From NCBI GenBank assembly GCA_948144175.1, contig CANXME010002465.1:155672-219671 (forward strand): DNA of 64,000 nucleotides, given 5' to 3'. Below are positions 22,964-34,600 of this stretch, piece after piece. Position 1 is the first letter of the stretch; each line of letters begins with the position of its first letter. The notes beneath the pieces were generated by a model that did no database searches, had not been told where the DNA came from, and saw only the letters and a list, made by a program, of their open reading frames with translations. This DNA is from Closterium sp. NIES-65. Its lineage: Eukaryota; Streptophyta; Zygnematophyceae; Desmidiales; Closteriaceae. The position numbers and the translations under genes are program-made.

Positions 22964-23592
22964 CAACAGCAGCAGCCGCCCCTGGAGCAGCCCGCACCTG
23001 CAGCAGCCGCCCCTGGAGCAGCCAGCAACTGCAGCAGCCGCCCCTGGAGCAGCCCGCACCTGCAGCAGCCGCCCCTGGAGCAGCCCTCACCTGCAGCAGC
23101 CGCCCCTGGAGCAGCCAGCAACTGCAGCAGCCGCCCCTGGAGCAGCCCGCAACTGCAGCAGCCGCCCCTGGAGCAGCCCGCACCTGCAGCAGCCGCCCTG
23201 GAGCAGCCAGCAACTGCAGCAGCCGCCCCTGGAGCAGCCCGCACCTGCAGCAGCCGCCCCTGGAGCAGCCCTCACCTGCAGCAGCCGCCCCTGGAGCAGC
23301 CAGCAACTGCAGCAGCCGCCCCTGGAGCAGCCCGCAACTGCAACAGCCGCCCCTGGAGCAGCCCGCACCTGCAACAGCCGCCCCTGGAGCAGCCCTCACC
23401 TGCAGCAGCCGCCCCTGGAGCAGCCTGCACCTGCAGCAGCCGCCCCTGGAGCAGCCCTCAACCGCAGCAGCCGCCCCTGGAGCAGCCCGCACCTGCAGCA
23501 GCCGCCCCTGGAGCAGCCAGCAACTGCAGCAGCCGCCCCTGGAGCAGCCCGCACCTGCAACGGCCGCCCCTGGAGCAGCCCGCACCTGCAGC
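22964..23592 (+). repeat. About 30-bp minisatellite (CAGCAGCCGCCCCTGGAGCAGCC-type unit)
   Basis: About twenty copies alternate between CGCACCTG, AGCAACTG and CTCACCTG endings, giving a higher-order pattern of roughly 90 bp. It is open in several frames on both strands because the unit lacks stops. Those long frames are not evidence of a protein. Confidence 0.9.
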
Positions 23593-25434
23593 CCGTCCCG
23601 TTCCCCCCCCCCCCGTGCATTCCGTGGTGCTGGGGGTGTGGGGTGCCGAGCATGGGGGTGGCGGGTATGGGGGTGGCGGTTATGTGTTCCTCCCCTTGCT
23701 CCTCCTCCTCCCTCGTCTCCCACTGCTGCAGCTGTCGCTGAGGGGGGTGGGTGTGTGGGAGCCTAGGGTTTAGGGTTTAAGGGGGGTGCTGTGGGAGTGG
23801 AGCTAGGGTTTGAACAGGGAGTGTGTGAGAGGGGAGTGGGGCAGCTGGGGGAGGTTGTGTGAAGGTAGCTGTCATGTCGCCTGCAGCGCCTGTAGTCCGT
23901 CGCCCTTGCTTCGGTAGCCAATGAGCCTGTTGCACCAGTCGCCAGTGGGTCCGTTGCTCCTGCCGCTCGTCTATAGCCGCGGAGCCAGTCACTCCAGTAG
24001 TCCGTCGCCCTTGCTTCGGTAGCCACTGAGTCAGCCGCTCCTGTGCCCGTGCCTCTGCAGCTTCAGTCGTTGCCTCGCATCTTCTCTTCCTCCACAGTCT
24101 CTCCTCCTCATTTGCCTTCTCCGTCTGCTGCGCTCTGCTTGGTGTACCCCTTCCGGGGGTGTTTCTGCACATGGTTCTTCACTGCAGGCAGTTAGGGGGT
24201 GTGTCAGAATGTTATTGTATACATCACTTTATAACTACCTGCAATGTAGACTTAGTGTAGTTATCTTGCTTGTTAGGTGGTGCACTTTGCTTCACTTCTT
24301 TCATATTTGTACCCTTGAACCTATAGTGAAACCATCATTCTTCCTTCTCGACTTTCCTCACCCGAAATTCTCTCGACACTCACTAGCCATGGCTCCCAAG
24401 TCATGCTAGCATTCTCACACGCTGTGCTCGTCGTCGTCGATCGCTTCACAAAAATGGTGCATTTTGCCGCATGCCAAACGACAATCACAGCCGAAGAAAC
24501 TGCGCGCTTCTTCATCTCAACGGTCGTGCGACTGCACGGCATCCCTTCGGCGATCATCAGCGACAGAGACCCGAAGTTCACATCAAAATTCTGGAAGGAG
24601 ACATGGGCGCAGTACGGCACGAAGCTACAGTTCTCATCGGCATATCACCCACAGACGGACGGCCAGACCGAGCGGACCAATGAGACCATGGAGAATCTGA
24701 TCAGGATAAACTGCCTCGACCCTGCTCGCTGGGAAGAATCTCTCGCAATGTTGGAGTTCGCTTTCAACAACGCGCCGTCAAGCACGACTAATCACTCCCC
24801 GTTTTCCCTAAATTACGGAATGGACCCGACGGTTCCTACGGCAACTGCACTCGACAACCCGGTCCCGCGATCACAGACTTTTGTGACAGAACTTCAGGAA
24901 GTACGAGAAAAAGCCGCCGACGCAATTCACAAGGCGAATATCACTTCCCGCAAATACACCGACCTTCTACGCCGGGAACTCGTCTTGACCACTGGGCAGC
25001 TAGTGCTACTTGACATGAAGAACCTACACCTGCCCGGCCCGTTGAAACTACGGCCACGATTTTGTGGACCCTTCAAAATTATCAAGATGGTGATACCTGT
25101 CATCGCGAAGCTGCTGCTACCCGACGACTGGCGCATTCATGACGCCTTCCACGTCAGCCTGCTTCGGAAGTTCGTGCCAGCCACGACCGACATCGCGAGG
25201 CAACAAGCTGCCCCAACTGCACGACCTGTCCCAGAGCCGACTCTCGAACCTTCGAAGATTCTGGCACATCGGGTTCGCCTTGACGCAGCTGGTCGCCACG
25301 TGGATTTCTTCATCCGTTGGACTGACTGCACCAGTGAAGATGATACGTGGGTGCATTCCGACTCGCTTGACGCCTCGTCACTTGTTCGTGATTATTTGGC
25401 GGGCAGGCGTGTTTCAGATATTGACCACCTTTCT

Positions 25435-25467
25435 TAAGGGGGGGGGGGGGGGGGGGGGGGGGGGTAG
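25435..25467 (+). promoter_or_regulatory. Gypsy polypurine tract with a 27-base G run
   Basis: The pol stop TAA at 25435-25437 is followed by 27 G and TAG, ending where the 3' LTR starts (25468). Position and composition fit the plus-strand primer site; such an extreme pure-G tract is unusual. Confidence 0.8.
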
Positions 25468-25747
25468 TGTAAGGAATTTTCCAGAATTCCTTATCGGGGT
25501 TGACTGCTACGCGTACAGCCTGATTTTCGGACTTTGCACGTTCGGCCGATTTCAACGCTGCCGAGGCTCCTCGCGTCGCCTTCGGCATTTCCCATCGCCA
25601 AACCTGCACCCCAACCTCGCTCGTCCGAGGTTTCCTCCTAGCTAGGCCAGCCCCTACATTAGTGTGTTCCTTCATTGTATTCTCATATCAGTTAATCAGA
25701 GTCTCGTTATTTGTTTACGTGCGCACTCTCTTTTACAACTCATAACA
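25468..25747 (+). repeat. Gypsy 3' LTR (280 bp)
   Basis: Runs TGTAAGGAATTTTCC...TTACAACTCATAACA and is followed by the TCCAC duplication. It is uninterrupted and defines the empty site of the MITE in the 5' LTR. Confidence 0.95.
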
Positions 25748-25752
25748 TCCAC

Positions 25753-26230
25753 CTTGTTAGAAGTTAGATTCCAAGTGCAACACCAGGGCAGAGAAGCATG
25801 TTTTGTTTGCAAACACGACCCAGCCTCTAGGACCTTCTAGAACAATTTCAGTGAGGAGAGCATGCAACCGATCTGAACCGATGTTTATTTTTCTAGCCAC
25901 TTCGAGAACAACACCACGATCAATCCCCCCACACTCAGCACACCGCGTCCCTTTCCCCAGCATTGCGCTCCGATTCCGTATTAGGGTATTGTAGAAGCTG
26001 TCCGCGTCGTGTTCTTAGGACTTACCCGCCGTCACGTCGCCGGTTCCGATTCCTCTCCGCAGCTCCCGCTCTCACCCAACCTTGTGAATCCGTTCTAATC
26101 TCACCGCGCTCAACCAACCTCGTCCACGCGCGATTCGCTCCGCAGCGCCAGTGTCGACCGCACCGCGCGAAAACCGAAGCCACTCCGCCGCAAGCAGGAG
26201 GGCGCTCGGTTTCGCAGGCAATTTATCGCG
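25753..26230 (+). promoter_or_regulatory. Upstream region and likely 5' leader of the ERGIC-like gene
   Basis: 478 bp between the gypsy target site and the ATG at 26231 (context TCGCGATGGGC). The proximal 200 bp are GC-rich with no clear TATA box. The gypsy element inserted only about 480 bp upstream of the start codon, so it may lie in or next to the promoter. Confidence 0.4.
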
Positions 26231-28609
26231 ATGGGCGGGAAATGGGGCGCGATCTCGAAGCTGCACGCGTTTCCCAAAGCCGAGGACCACCTCACGCAGA
26301 AGACGCTGTCGGGCGCCATCGGTACGTACAGCGCCTTGGCATGTCAAAAAGGCTTTGAGGCTTCCATACGTGGGGCTGAGGCTCAGGTACTTCCAGGGCA
26401 GTGTGCCGCGCACGTGCTCCCCAACCAAGCCCAAGGCGGAGGACCACCTCGCGCAGAAGACGGTGTCGGGCGCCATCGGTACGCAACGCAGGCAGTGCGG
26501 ATTGTAGCATTGTTACGCTCGATTGGAGTGTCGTCAATGAGGCTTGAGCCCTCCATACATACGGTTGGGGTCAGCTGTCCCCAGGTCAGGTGTGCCACGC
26601 ACTTGTTCCCCAAGGCGGAGGACCGCCTCTTTGACAAGACGCTGTCGGTACGTACCGAGGGGTGCGTACTGAGACACCCTCGGTACGTGCGGCACCATCC
26701 CTTGGAGCTATGGGTCAGGTATTTCAAGGGCAGCTGTGGCGACTGACGGCGTTCCCCAAGGCGGAGGGCCGCCTCTTTGAGAAGACGCTGCCGGTACGCA
26801 CCGAGACGTCCTCGGTACGGACGGCACCATTGCCGCAGGGCCCCCAGCCAGGGCATCGCGTAAGATTCCCCAGGGCTCTCCCACCCCACCCCTCTCATAA
26901 CTTGTCTTACACCGCTCTCGTTCAATACCAGCCACCCAGCCAGGCGGTGCAATCGCTACCTCCCCTTCCTTCCCCCCTTTCCTTGCCTGATTCTTTCCAC
27001 AATCACTTCTCGCCAGTGACTCTGGTAGGCGTGGCAATCAAATTACCAGCCCCCTTTCCTTCTTCCGCTCTCCATCCCCCCCACTCCCCTCCGCCTCCGT
27101 TTCTCCCCATCCTCGTGTCTCTCTCTACAGTTACCCCCATGTGCACAGTGGCTCTTGGTGCTCACTCACTCCTCGTATGCTCTCCACAATTCCGCACCCT
27201 TTACCTCCCATCCCATCCTCCCTCCGATCCTCCCTCCCATCCCCCCCCACCCACCCACCGTGACTCTGCTTGGTGTGGCGATCATGGTGGTGCTGTTCGC
27301 TCACGAGCTGTCCTTAGAGCTCAAACTCACCCCCCACTCGCCCCGCCCCTACCCCCCTCCCTTCCCCCCTTCCTCCTCCCCTTACGTGCACAGTGACTCT
27401 CCTGGGAGTGGCGATCATGGTGGTGCTGTTTGCACACGAGCTCTCCTTTGTGCTGACGCCTGAGGTGCATGAGGAGGTGAGTGCGTGGTGTGGTGGAATG
27501 GAATGGAGTGATTAGCCTGCTCACATGCACTCATGCTCACATGCACTCATGCTCACATCTGCTCACATTCGCCCACGAGCTCTCCTTCGTGCTCACACCG
27601 GAGGTGCATGAGGAGGTGCGTGCGTGCTGGAATGGAGTGAATGACCAGCATTCTCTCACATCACATGCACTCATGCTCACGTTCACGCATGCTCACGTTC
27701 ACGCATGCTCACATTCACCCACAAGCTGTCCTTTGTGCTCACACCTGCCTGAGGTGCATGAGGAGGTGATTGACTTTGTTCCGAGCAAACAGCAAGGCGA
27801 GTAAATCTTGCGTCCGTGCTCCCTCCCTCCCCTCCCCTCCCTCCCTCCCGCCCCCTCCCTCCCCTCCTCTCCCTTCCCGCCTCTCCCCTTCCCATTGTCC
27901 CACAGATGGCAGTGGACAAGACATCAAGGGACGAGAAGCCCGATGTGTATCTCATATCTCCCCTCCCTGCCCTCCCCTCCTCTCCCCTCCCTCCCATGCT
28001 CCCGTTCTCCCCTTCCCCTGCACCCCACCCACCCCACAGATGGCAGTGGACAAGACGCCAAGGGATGAGAAGCTAGACGTCTATCTCAACATCTCCTTCC
28101 CCTCGCTGCCCTGCAATGGTGAGCTCACCGGCATCCCCCGCCCGCCTCCTTTTCCACCCACCTACCTGTCCTCGTCCCTCTCTCTCTCACCTCCACCGGT
28201 TCCTCCTCTCCTCCTTCCTTCTCTCCTCCTTCCTCCTCTCCTCCTTCCTCCTCTCCTCCTTCCTCTCCATTCCTTTCGTTAATGCCTTCCCCTGTCAATG
28301 TCCTTTCCTCCTGCTTTGAATCGGTATGCTCGCAACTTCTCCTCCCCTCCCCTCCCATCCCATCCCGGCCATCCCCATCCCTCTCTCCTCCCCTCCCTCC
28401 CGTCGTCTCCACTCCACTCTTTGTGCGTCCCCTGTCCTGTTTCGCGCTTGCAAGTTCGCGTTTCCGGTGCATGCCGTCATCGTGAATTATCTCAAGTGCG
28501 TGGGTGCATGTATATGATGTGGGGGAGGGGGGGGGTGGGGGTGGGTGGGGGGGGGGGAGCTTGTGGGTGCGTGTGTGTGTGAGTGTGTGGGCGTGTGCGT
28601 GCGTGTGTG

Positions 28610-28646
<37 letters not shown>

Positions 28647-31600
28647 CACACAGTGATCAGTCTCGATGCTCTGGACATGTCGGGCAACCATGAGGTGGAC
28701 ATCGCAACCAACATGTACAAGGTAGGTTTCTCTTAACGAGTATAAGGTATAACGATGCTTTTTCTCATGACTACAAGGGATAACGAGGCCTCACTTAACG
28801 AGTACAAGGTATAACGAGGCTTCTCTCTTGTACACGTTATAACAAAGCACCCTGCGACTCTCACTGTTTTGTTATGCTACCATTGAGGGACGCTCGATCG
28901 AGGGAGTGCATGCAATGGAAACGTCTGCAACGCGTCGCACACCATGGCTTGGCAATGCTGTGCTGTGCTGTGCTGTTCGTCCTTCTATATTTCGCCCTTC
29001 TTTGAGGCGCCTCAAAAATCGCCTCGCACACCATGGCTTGGCAATGCTGTGTTGTGCTGTGCTGTGCTGATCGTCCTTCTATTCCAACCATATTTCGCCG
29101 TTCTTCCTGCACCCATCTTCCCCTTCCAGTGCCACCCCACCGTGCCGCCCACCCACCACCCTGCCGCCCACCCACCCTCTCCCCTTCCCTCCCACCCATG
29201 CATCGCATCATGCCACATTTGCCCTTGACTGAATGGCCACTCGTCTGCTGTTCACTAGCAGCATGTCTATCCCGTTACCGTACCTCGGGCTTCCACACCC
29301 CACCCGGACATTCTCCGCTCGCGTTTCCCTTGCTGTCTATTATGTTGAGTTTCAAGGCGCCTCGAAAACAGACCCTTTCATTGCATATCCCTCCCATGCT
29401 ATCACATCCTCTCTACTTTTGAGGCGCCTCGAAAACAGACCCTTCCATTGCATATCCCTCCCATGCTATCACATCCTCTCTACTTTTTAGGCGCCTTGAA
29501 AACTGACCCTTCCATTCCATATCTCTCCCATGCTATATTATCCTCTCTGCTTTTGAGGCGCCTCAAAAGATAGACCCTTCCATTCCATATCCCTCCCATG
29601 CTATATTATCCTCTCTGCTTTCTATCGAATCCGTTTCGACAACCACGCCACGCTTTTGAGTATTTGCCAAGCGACTGCCATGGGGCGCACAGATGGGGCC
29701 CTTAAAGCCACCGTGAGTCCGCCACCTGTGTGCTCAGCTCACTCCTACCCTCCCGTCGAACCTCCCGTCCCCTCCCCTCCCTCCCCATCCCTTCTCCCTT
29801 CTCTTCCTCCTCTTCCTCCTCTTCCTCCACTTCCTCCTCTCCCCCCTCTCCCTCCTCTCTCTCCTCTCCCTCCTCTCTCTCCTCTCCCTCCTCTCCTTCC
29901 TCTCAGGTCCTTTCGACCTGCCTGGACCGCCATGGCCAGATGGCTCGTTCATTGTGCCTCAAGACCCCCCTCCACCGCCCTCTCTTCCCCATCCCCTCCC
30001 CTCCCTCTCCGCCCTGCCGCCCATCCGATCCGTCTGGACCGCCATGGCCGGTTGGCAGACTCGCGGTGGCTCAAGGACCCCCTCCCCTTCCCCCCCTTCC
30101 CCCCCCCCCCCTCCCCCCCCCCCTTCTTCTGTCTCCCCCTCCTTCCTCCCCCCCCCCCCCTTCCCCCTCCCTTCTCTCACCCCCTTCTCCCCCATCAGAT
30201 CCGTCTGGACCGCCATGGTCAGTTGGCAGACTCACGCTGGCTCAAGGACCCCACAGGGGCGTGGCGGCAAAGCAAGAGCAAGAAGCGCAAAGGTGAGGCT
30301 CGCCACTTCGGGGTTGGAGGCTTGGGACCAGAGGCTTGGGACCAGAGGCTTGGGACCAGAGGCTTGGGACCAGAGGCTTGGGGGAACAACTAGGGGCAGG
30401 TTTGCAATCGCTCAAGGACCCCATGGAGGCAGAGCGAGGCCAAGAAGCGCCACGTTGGGAGCTGGGGCTGCTGCGGTGCGGACGTGTGGTGTGGTGTGGT
30501 TGGCTCTGTTGCGGAATCTCTTTCTTGCCAACGGGCAGGCACACATGCGCTATGACTGAGGCAAGTCATGCACAGAGGTGATTTTTGATTTGAGTGCGCC
30601 TCGAAAATCACCCCAACGGGCAGGCACACGTGTGCTATGACTGAGGCAAGTCATCCACAGACAAATTTTCCTTCCCTTCCCCATTCCCCTCTTACCACAG
30701 TCCACATGCATGGTAAATTCCCCACGCTCCACCATTGGCAAGCACACGGGAATGGGCAGGGCAGGTACACATGTGTCATGCATGCATAGAATCGCCTCCT
30801 TCTCCCCTTTCCCTTCCCCTCTTACCAGAGGCTACACGCATGGTGAATCCCCCACGCCCCACCATGGGCATGCGCAAGCGCATGGGTACGGGCAAGCACA
30901 CGTGAATGGGCAGGCACACGAGGTGTGGGGGCATGTGCATGCACTTGTGCACACGTGAATGTGCATGCACTGAATGCACGCCTCCCTTCCCTTTTACACT
31001 CTTCTTCCCCACCACAGGGCCACATGCACGGTACATCCCCCACGCCCCGCCATGGGGATGGGCACGCGCACGAGTATGGGCAGGCGCATGGGTGCTATAT
31101 TTGAGGCAACTCATGCATTGGCTCTCTTTACCCTTCCCCTATTCCCACACACTGGCCACTCGCATGGTAAATCCCCCACGCCCCACCATGGGCATGGGCA
31201 CGCGCACACAGGTACGGGCAGGCATCGCACACGTGGTGCATGTGTTGTGCATGGCAAACCAACACCCTTTTCGCCTTTTTCTTCCCCACCACAGGCCACT
31301 CGCATGGTAAATCCCCCACGCCCCACCATGGGCACGGGCACGCGCACGGGTACGGACAGGCACACGCGGCAGGGGGACATAAGGGGAAGGCGGGGGAGGA
31401 GGGTGAAGAGGAGGAGGAGGAGGGGGACGAGGTGGTGGGGCTGGAGCAGATGGTGCTGGACGTGCAGAAGGCCATGGCTGCTGGGGAAGGGTGCCAGGTA
31501 GTGTGGGAAGGGGGGTAGGTGTGTGTGGGGGAAGGGTTGGCAGGTGCGTGTGTGTGGGGGATGGCAGGTGTGTGTGTGAGAGGGGGTGGCAGTTGTGTGT

Positions 31601-34600
31601 ATGAGAGCATTCAGTTGTGGTACTCTGCTGCTGCCTCCACTGCCTCTGCCACCTCTGCCACCTCTGCCACCTCTGCCACCTCTGCTGCCTCTGCCACCTC
31701 TGCCACCTCTGCTGCCTCTGCCGCCTCTGCTACCTCCACTGCCTATGCGTGCTCTTATTTTCACCCCCAGTGACTCCGCTCTCCTCTTCCTTCTCCGTTT
31801 CTGCTCCCCCCTTCACCATTCCCCTTTCCACCCCCTATCTTTCTTTCCCCACATTGCCTTTTTCTTCACTTCACTCTACGCTCTGCTCCCTCTTCCCTGC
31901 GCCCTGTTCCCTCTTCCCTGCGCCCTCTTCTCTCCAGCTGTCAGTGGAGAGAGCGATGGGCAACTTCCATGTCTCGGTGCACGTGCGGTGGGCCTTTTGC
32001 CTTTCCCCGCACTCCCTCTTCTCTGCTCCCTGTTCCCTGCACCGCCTTCCCAGCTACACAGCCATCTGTCAGTGGAGAGGCTGGTGGGCAACTTCCACGT
32101 ATCGGTGCTCATGTGGTGTGCCCTCTCATGTGGTGTGCCCTCTCATGTGGTGTGCCCTCTCATGTGGTGTGCCCTCTCATGTGGTGTGCCCACTCATGTG
32201 GTGTGCCCTCTTGTTTTTCCCCTCACTCCCTGCTCCGTGCTCCTTGCTCCCTGTGCCCTTTCTCCAGCTATATACGGCCATCTGTCGGTGGAGAGGGTGG
32301 CAGGCAACTTCCATCCCAGCTCCCTCACCTTTCTCTTCACTCCCTGCTACCTCTTCCCTCTCCTCCATACCTCCTTCCTACCTCTCTCGCCAGCTGTACG
32401 GCCATCTGTCAGTGGAGAGGGTGGCGGGCAACTTCCATGTATCGGTGCACGGCCAGTCTTACCTCGTGCTGCAGCAGGTACGATGCGGTTGTGTGTGGTG
32501 AGGTGGGATTGATGCAGCAGGTGCAGCACGCATCAATCAACTTCCACGTATCGGTGCACGGCCAGTCCGACCTCGTGCTGCAGCAGGTGAGCTGCTGCCT
32601 GCTGCCTGGTGAGGTGCTTGGCTGCTATGTGCTGCCCTCATTCTCGTATGCATCAATCAACTTCCATGTATCGCTGCACGGCCAGTCCTTCCTCGTGCTG
32701 CAGCAGGTAATCTGGGTTGCTTGCTTGGTGCTGAAGCAGCAGGTGTGTTGCGTGGTGCGACCTGGACGCAAGCAGCTCATGCTCTAATGCCAATTCACTC
32801 AGCACCACTTGTCCCCACTCCATTTCAACTCGGCCTTCTTCCCGCCCTCACCTCTCCCCCTCCTCTTCCCAAGTAGTCTTCTCTGCAGTGTGCAAGGTGG
32901 TGTGAAGTAGGTATGAGCAGCCCGCCGAACCGCGGTTCAGTTCGGCGCAGCTCGGGTCGGTAATCAACGAACCAAATTGTTGTTGTTGTTGTTGTTGTTG
33001 TTTTTTTTTTTTTTGGTTCTCTGACAAACCGATCCAGATCATCTTACGAACCGGTTCATAGGTTTGGTAGGTTCGTTGGAATGAGACACGCACGCGATGA
33101 AGAATCTTAAGTAGTCTATGCAAAATCGTAGCGAATGTAGCATGTAAGTGACGAATCCGCTGAAACTGGATAGCCTTACGCTTTTGCACCGATCACTTAA
33201 GTTTCTTCATCGCGCGCGTGTCTCATTCCAGGATTTCGGATTAAGTTGACCGCGCCCAAAAAGCTGAAACAAAAAGTCGGTTCGGCAGGTTCGTCGCCTA
33301 TTTTAGTTCGTCGTGTAACCCCGCGCTCGTGTCGCGCAGGGTTCTATTGCCTTCGTCGACCAGAGAGTAGAAGCTTGGTTTGAGCTCCAACTCTCTCGTA
33401 GTGTTTGGTCCTGCCAGCCACCTAGCATTCCGAATATGTCCACCACCAAGCTTTCCTAAGTTACGACCTCCATTTTTTTTCTTGATTGTTTTCTTACTGG
33501 ATCCATGCGTTTTTGGACAAATTTATATATAGAAACCACCATGGTCTCTTAGAATCGTCATCACCTTTGCATAACCTTTACATTGAAACACCTGCAGCTT
33601 GCTCTCAAAACCGAGATTTACCAACGAAGGAGGATTCTTAGAATTTGAAGGTGTGTTGTAGGTCAACATTGCGGTTAGAGCTGCGCGTCTTCCTAGATTT
33701 GGGTTCACAATCCAGTCCAAATGGAGAATGGCCACCATGAAAAAAAAAAGCCTAGAAACTTGTGACTACATTGGAAGTGAATAAACAAACCGAACTGGTC
33801 CGATTCGTCTGAACCAGTTCTCTTCGATAAGCAAAATTCCGAACCACGAATTTGGTACACATCATCCACTCCCTCGATTTCGGACTGCCTTCCTCTTGTT
33901 CTTGTTTTTTCCTGCTTCCCACATGGCCGGCCTCAAATTGATTTTTCTTCCCTTCAAATCCTCCCCACCCCCTCGTCGCTCCCCCGTTTCTCAGGTGTTC
34001 TCATCAGTGGGCGATGTGAACGTGTCTCACGTCATCCACTCCCTCGGTTTCGGAGTGCCCTATCCCGGCCGCCTCAACCCTCTGGACGGATTTGTCCGCA
34101 TCCTGCCGCCTCTCAAGGAAGGGGAGGACCCTGCCAGATCCAGTGGCACTTTCAAGTACTTCCTCAAGGTGAACCATCTCCACCGCACTGCACTACTCCA
34201 TTCCACCCTGCCGCTGCTGAAGGAAGGGGAAGACCCTGCTTGATTTAGTGGAATTTTCAACTACAAGAAACTCTCAGAGCTCACTGATGTTCAAGCACCT
34301 CACCACACTCCAAGAATACTACAAGTACCTCACCACACTCCACGACACTCTACACCACGACCTGCCCTTCAGTGGCATCGTAGAGTAGTTTTTCTCACAG
34401 CATACTCTTCACTACATTTCCAGGAAGGTACATGAGAGCCAACCCCCAAGTCCCTTTTCAGGGAATTCTAGTGGGGTGCAAGCGGTGCAGCATGTCTAAT
34501 TGCTCTTCACCCACGTGTCCCCTCAGGTGGTGCCGACGCGCTTCCGCTTCTGGCACGGGGGGACAGTGAAGACGAACCAGTACTCCATCAGTGAATACTT

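Larger units (their letters stand above)
21836..24419 (+). mobile_element. Non-autonomous LTR element, copy C (2.58 kb), inside gypsy integrase
   Basis: 218-bp LTRs (21836-22053 and 24202-24419; about seven differences by eye) read TGTCAAAATG / TGTCAGAATG ... TTCTAACA / TTCTCACA. The target duplication is CGCAG / CGCTG, one mismatch, falling at a third codon position of the interrupted integrase. TGGTATTAAGAGC at 22054 is the primer site; AGTTAGGGGGTG before 24202 is the purine tract. The interior holds minisatellites and no gag or pol. Its right part (23790-24100) resembles the reverse complement of copy A around 10700-10930 (GGAGTGTG, TTGGGGGAGGTTG, GCGCCTGTAGT), so I place both in one family that needs proteins supplied by Copia elements. 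Confidence 0.88.
19258..25437 (+). pseudogene. Gypsy pol: protease, RT, RNase H, integrase, chromodomain
   Basis: Pol opens in the -1 frame relative to gag, overlapping its end. The protease region keeps VLLGRDWLRRHNPVIDW, but the usual DSGA site reads EGGVS. RT (about 20180-20900) has KKDGGLCICIDYRALN, FSKIDLRGGYHQI and MPFGLTNAPSTFQ; the catalytic YxDD reads YLED. RNase H has VVTDASDFAIGA and TVRTDHKSLQ. Integrase is split by an insertion (21556-21835 and 24420 on) but rejoins in frame as SGNNA-VLVVVDRF, with D64-, D116- and E152-type residues in VTMDFV, SDRDPKF and QTERTN. A chromodomain-like C-terminus follows (VDFFIRWTDCTSEDDTWV). Damage: a frameshift near 20235, one at the G run near 20925, TGA at 21179-21181 in place of Trp, and breaks at 21523-21555. 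Confidence 0.9.
9110..25747 (+). mobile_element. Ty3/gypsy chromovirus-type LTR retrotransposon with four nested insertions
   Basis: The 5' LTR (9110-9794) and 3' LTR (25468-25747) both run TGTAAGG...CATAACA and are flanked by a perfect 5-bp duplication, TCCAC (9105-9109 and 25748-25752). Between them lie a primer-binding site resembling initiator tRNA-Met, gag, protease, RT, RNase H, integrase and a chromodomain, in gypsy order. Total length is 16.6 kb, but subtracting a MITE (9373-9765), two non-autonomous LTR elements (10325-11678, 21836-24419) and Copia-2 (12270-19225), each with one duplication copy, leaves about 5.33 kb, normal for a chromovirus. LTRs without the MITE are 284 and 280 bp, differing by a 4-bp GATT duplication and several substitutions. 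Coding frames carry stops and frameshifts, so it is dead. Confidence 0.95.

Noticed and set aside
22737..23741. Long proline/alanine-rich frames on both strands
   Set aside because: They follow a 30-bp minisatellite in a non-autonomous LTR element and are open in several frames on both strands.
27261..27328. Alternative exon 2
   Set aside because: Preceded by CACCG, with no acceptor, and it diverges before the EVHEE end; 27394-27476 fits both phase and splice sites.
30028..30085. Alternative exon 5
   Set aside because: Well-preserved copy but without an AG acceptor (preceded by CATCCG); the copy at 30199 has ATCAG and the right donor and phase.
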